From Cetobacterium sp050033475 (GTDB lineage: Bacteria; Fusobacteriota; Fusobacteriia; Fusobacteriales; Fusobacteriaceae): a DNA stretch of 64,000 nt. The position numbers were made by a program, and so were the translations under genes. Of the stretch, positions 62,168 to 64,000 are shown in pieces. Under the pieces are notes generated by a model that worked only from the letters and a program-made list of their open reading frames with translations, was not told the origin of the DNA and did no database searches. Each line of letters starts with the position of its first letter. The first letter of the stretch is position 1. Location: NCBI RefSeq assembly GCF_050033475.1, contig NZ_CP188319.1:620001-684000 (forward strand). The letters are read 5' to 3'.

Positions 62168-63168
62168 TCACAGGAGGAACAGGATCCTTTGGAAATACTG
62201 TATTGAAGGGATTTTTAAATACGGATATAAAGGAAATTAGAATTTTTTCTAGGGATGAGAAAAAACAAGATGATATGAGAAAATATTATAATAATTCTAA
62301 ACTAAAATTTTACATAGGTAATGTTAAGGATTATAGCTCAATAAATGATGCTATGAGAGGTGTGGATTTTGTATTTCATGCGGCGGCTTTAAAACAAGTT
62401 CCTTCTTGTGAATTTTATCCAATGGAAGCTGTAAAAACTAATATTATAGGAACAGATAATGTATTATCAGCAGCCATAGCTAATGGTGTAAAAAAAGTAA
62501 TATGTTTAAGTACAGATAAGGCCGCTTATCCAATCAATGCCATGGGAATGTCTAAGGCAATGATGGAGAAGGTTGCTATAGGAAAAGGAAGAAATTTGGG
62601 AGATCATGAAACTACAATATGTGTAACTAGATATGGAAATGTGATGGCTTCTAGAGGCTCTGTAATACCACTATTTGTAGATCAAATGAGAAATGGAAAT
62701 CCAATGACTCTAACAGATCCCGCAATGACAAGATTTATGATGAGTTTAGATCAGGCAGTTGACTTAGTATTATTTGCCTTTGAGCATGGAAAAAATGGAG
62801 ATTTATTTGTACAAAAATCCCCAGCTGCCACTGTGGAACTACTGGCAACTACAATGAAAAATTTATTTAATAAACCAGAACATGAAATAAAGGTAATAGG
62901 AACAAGACATGGTGAAAAGTTATATGAAGTTCTTATGACTAAGGAGGAGAAAGTAAGAGCAATAGATATGGGTGATTACTTTAGAGTTCCTGCAGATGGA
63001 AGAGATTTAAATTATTCAAAATATTTTGAAAATGGAGAAGAAGTTATAACTGAAGCAGATGAATACAATTCTCACAATACACATAGATTAAATGAAGAGG
63101 AATTAAGAAAAATGCTAATAGAACTTCCTGAAATTCAAGATGATTTAAAAGAATTTGGAGTGAAATAG
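62143..63168 (+). CDS. capE: UDP-GlcNAc 4,6-dehydratase/5-epimerase (CapE/FnlA type)
   Basis: This 341-aa soluble SDR starts the UDP-N-acetyl-L-fucosamine pathway from UDP-GlcNAc. LLITGGTGSFGN (residues 7-18) binds NADP. HAAALKQVPSCEFYPMEAVKTN and STDKAAYPINAMGMSKAMMEK are the CapE/WbjB active-site segments (Met in place of Tyr, with the lysine retained). The ATG at 62143 has AAAGGAGAT, inside the end of wzx. Base composition returns here to that of 49692-52231. capF follows one base after the stop. Confidence 0.92.
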   Translation: MFKGKTLLITGGTGSFGNTVLKGFLNTDIKEIRIFSRDEKKQDDMRKYYNNSKLKFYIGNVKDYSSINDAMRGVDFVFHAAALKQVPSCEFYPMEAVKTNIIGTDNVLSAAIANGVKKVICLSTDKAAYPINAMGMSKAMMEKVAIGKGRNLGDHETTICVTRYGNVMASRGSVIPLFVDQMRNGNPMTLTDPAMTRFMMSLDQAVDLVLFAFEHGKNGDLFVQKSPAATVELLATTMKNLFNKPEHEIKVIGTRHGEKLYEVLMTKEEKVRAIDMGDYFRVPADGRDLNYSKYFENGEEVITEADEYNSHNTHRLNEEELRKMLIELPEIQDDLKEFGVK

Positions 63169-63169
63169 G

Positions 63170-64000
63170 ATGACAAAAGTTCTAATAACAGGAGCCAATG
63201 GATTTATAGGAAAGAACCTAAGGGAAAGACTTCAAAGAATTGAAAATATAGAACTAATAACTATAGATAGAGAAAATACCTTGGAAGAACTAGAGGAAGG
63301 GATAAAATCTGCAGATTTTATCTTTCATTTAGCAGGAATAAATAGACCTGAAAACCCAGAGGAGTTTTATAGTGGAAATAGAGATTTAGTTGGAACTTTG
63401 GTTAATACTTTAGAAAAAAATAATTTAAATACTCCAGTATTAATAACATCTTCTATCCATGCGGATAAGGATAATGACTATGGAAAGAGTAAGTTAGCTG
63501 GAGAAAATTTACTGAAGGAATATGGTGAGAAAACAGGAGCTAGGGTATATATCTATAGATTACAGAATGTTTTTGGAAAATGGTGTAAACCTAACTATAA
63601 TTCCGTGGTAGCAACTTGGTGTTATAATACTGCTCACAATATAGATATTCAAATTACTAATAGAGAGACCTTAATTGAATTTGTATATATAGATGATGTT
63701 ATAGAAGCTATAAGTTCTCATTTGGAAGAGGAAAATAAGGAAGATAAATTTTACTATATGGTAGAAAAAACTTACCACAGAACCTTAGGAGAAGTTGCAG
63801 ATTTATTAAAGTTTTTCAAGGAAAATAGAAAAACTTTAACAATTCCTACTGTGGGAATTGGTTTTGAAAGAGCTTTATACGGAACATATTTATCATACTT
63901 ACCAGAGAATGAATTTTCCTATGAGTTAGTAGAGCATAGGGATCAAAGGGGTAGTTTTGTAGAAATTCTTAGAACTGTGGATAGCGGACAAATTTCAATA
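63170..64000 (+). CDS. capF: CapF/FnlB-like NADPH-dependent reductase, 3' end cut off
   Basis: The frame opens at the ATG at 63170, directly after capE, and stays open to the window end (277 codons; CapF is normally ~370 aa). KVLITGANGFIGKNLRERL is the Rossmann start. FHLAGINRPENPEEF and YGKSKLAGENLL give the SDR Tyr-X3-Lys, and VYRLQNVFGKWCKPNYNSVVATWCYN is CapF-like. EHRDQRGSFVEILRT starts the C-terminal cupin domain. It reduces the CapE product on the way to UDP-L-FucNAc. A CapG-type epimerase would be expected next. Confidence 0.9.
   Translation, partial: MTKVLITGANGFIGKNLRERLQRIENIELITIDRENTLEELEEGIKSADFIFHLAGINRPENPEEFYSGNRDLVGTLVNTLEKNNLNTPVLITSSIHADKDNDYGKSKLAGENLLKEYGEKTGARVYIYRLQNVFGKWCKPNYNSVVATWCYNTAHNIDIQITNRETLIEFVYIDDVIEAISSHLEEENKEDKFYYMVEKTYHRTLGEVADLLKFFKENRKTLTIPTVGIGFERALYGTYLSYLPENEFSYELVEHRDQRGSFVEILRTVDSGQISI

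Overview
The window comes from a low-GC Gram-negative bacterium of the Fusobacteriaceae. The 16S and 23S rRNA have fusobacterial character, the coding is strongly A/T-rich, and outer-membrane-type proteins sit beside LPS/O-antigen genes. I cannot fix the genus (Fusobacterium, Cetobacterium or a relative) without a database comparison.

Layout. (1) 1-13894: three consecutive surface-protein genes. They are a 5'-truncated DUF11-type protein, a 1390-aa protein with DUF11 and SdrB-like domains and a predicted outer-membrane beta-barrel, and a 2700-aa DUF11 repeat protein built partly from a 1227-bp tandem super-repeat. (2) 13903-18868: a complete 16S-23S-5S operon without tRNAs. (3) 18912-21376: a drug/aromatic-acid efflux operon (HlyD-type adaptor, DUF2955 permease, MarR regulator). 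(4) 21478-25659: a glutamine/glutamate acid-resistance module, with glsA and gadB on the minus strand and gadC divergent, followed by a small thioredoxin-like protein. (5) 26292-31181: a second, nearly identical rRNA operon in direct orientation. (6) 31232-33935: an LtaS-like membrane sulfatase-fold enzyme and a convergent CMP-sialic-acid-type synthetase. (7) 34074-44919: lipooligosaccharide glycosyltransferases (GT9, three GT4 paralogues, a WaaY-like kinase, an O-antigen ligase, two GT52 sialyltransferase-like genes, a GT2) and a flippase. (8) 44953-47358: an unusual Wzz-like protein with two periplasmic domains in tandem. (9) 47543-49505: a small cassette of unrecognised genes, namely a minus-strand 110-aa protein and four overlapping plus-strand HTH/replication-like proteins. 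(10) 49692-64000: an O-antigen/capsule locus. It starts with a WbpM-type dehydratase and a PglC-type initiating transferase, continues through a very A/T-rich cassette (52231-62142) of transferases, a pyruvyltransferase, an Fe-S protein, an EpsG-type polymerase and a Wzx flippase, and returns to normal composition with capE and capF. capF runs off the window end.

How the parts work together. GlsA makes glutamate from glutamine, GadB consumes a proton to make GABA, and GadC exchanges GABA for glutamate. This acid-resistance module and the efflux operon lie between two direct rRNA repeats, so the segment could be deleted or amplified by recombination. The LPS half would build and sialylate a core. 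The last locus would build an O-unit on undecaprenyl phosphate, flip it, polymerise it and ligate it, with the Wzz-like protein setting chain length.

The items most worth a second look are the double-headed Wzz, the DUF11/beta-barrel surface cluster with shared calcium-type loops and a shared C-terminal motif, the HTH cassette at 47.5-49.5 kb, and a candidate promoter/operator that uses the end of a 5S rRNA gene.
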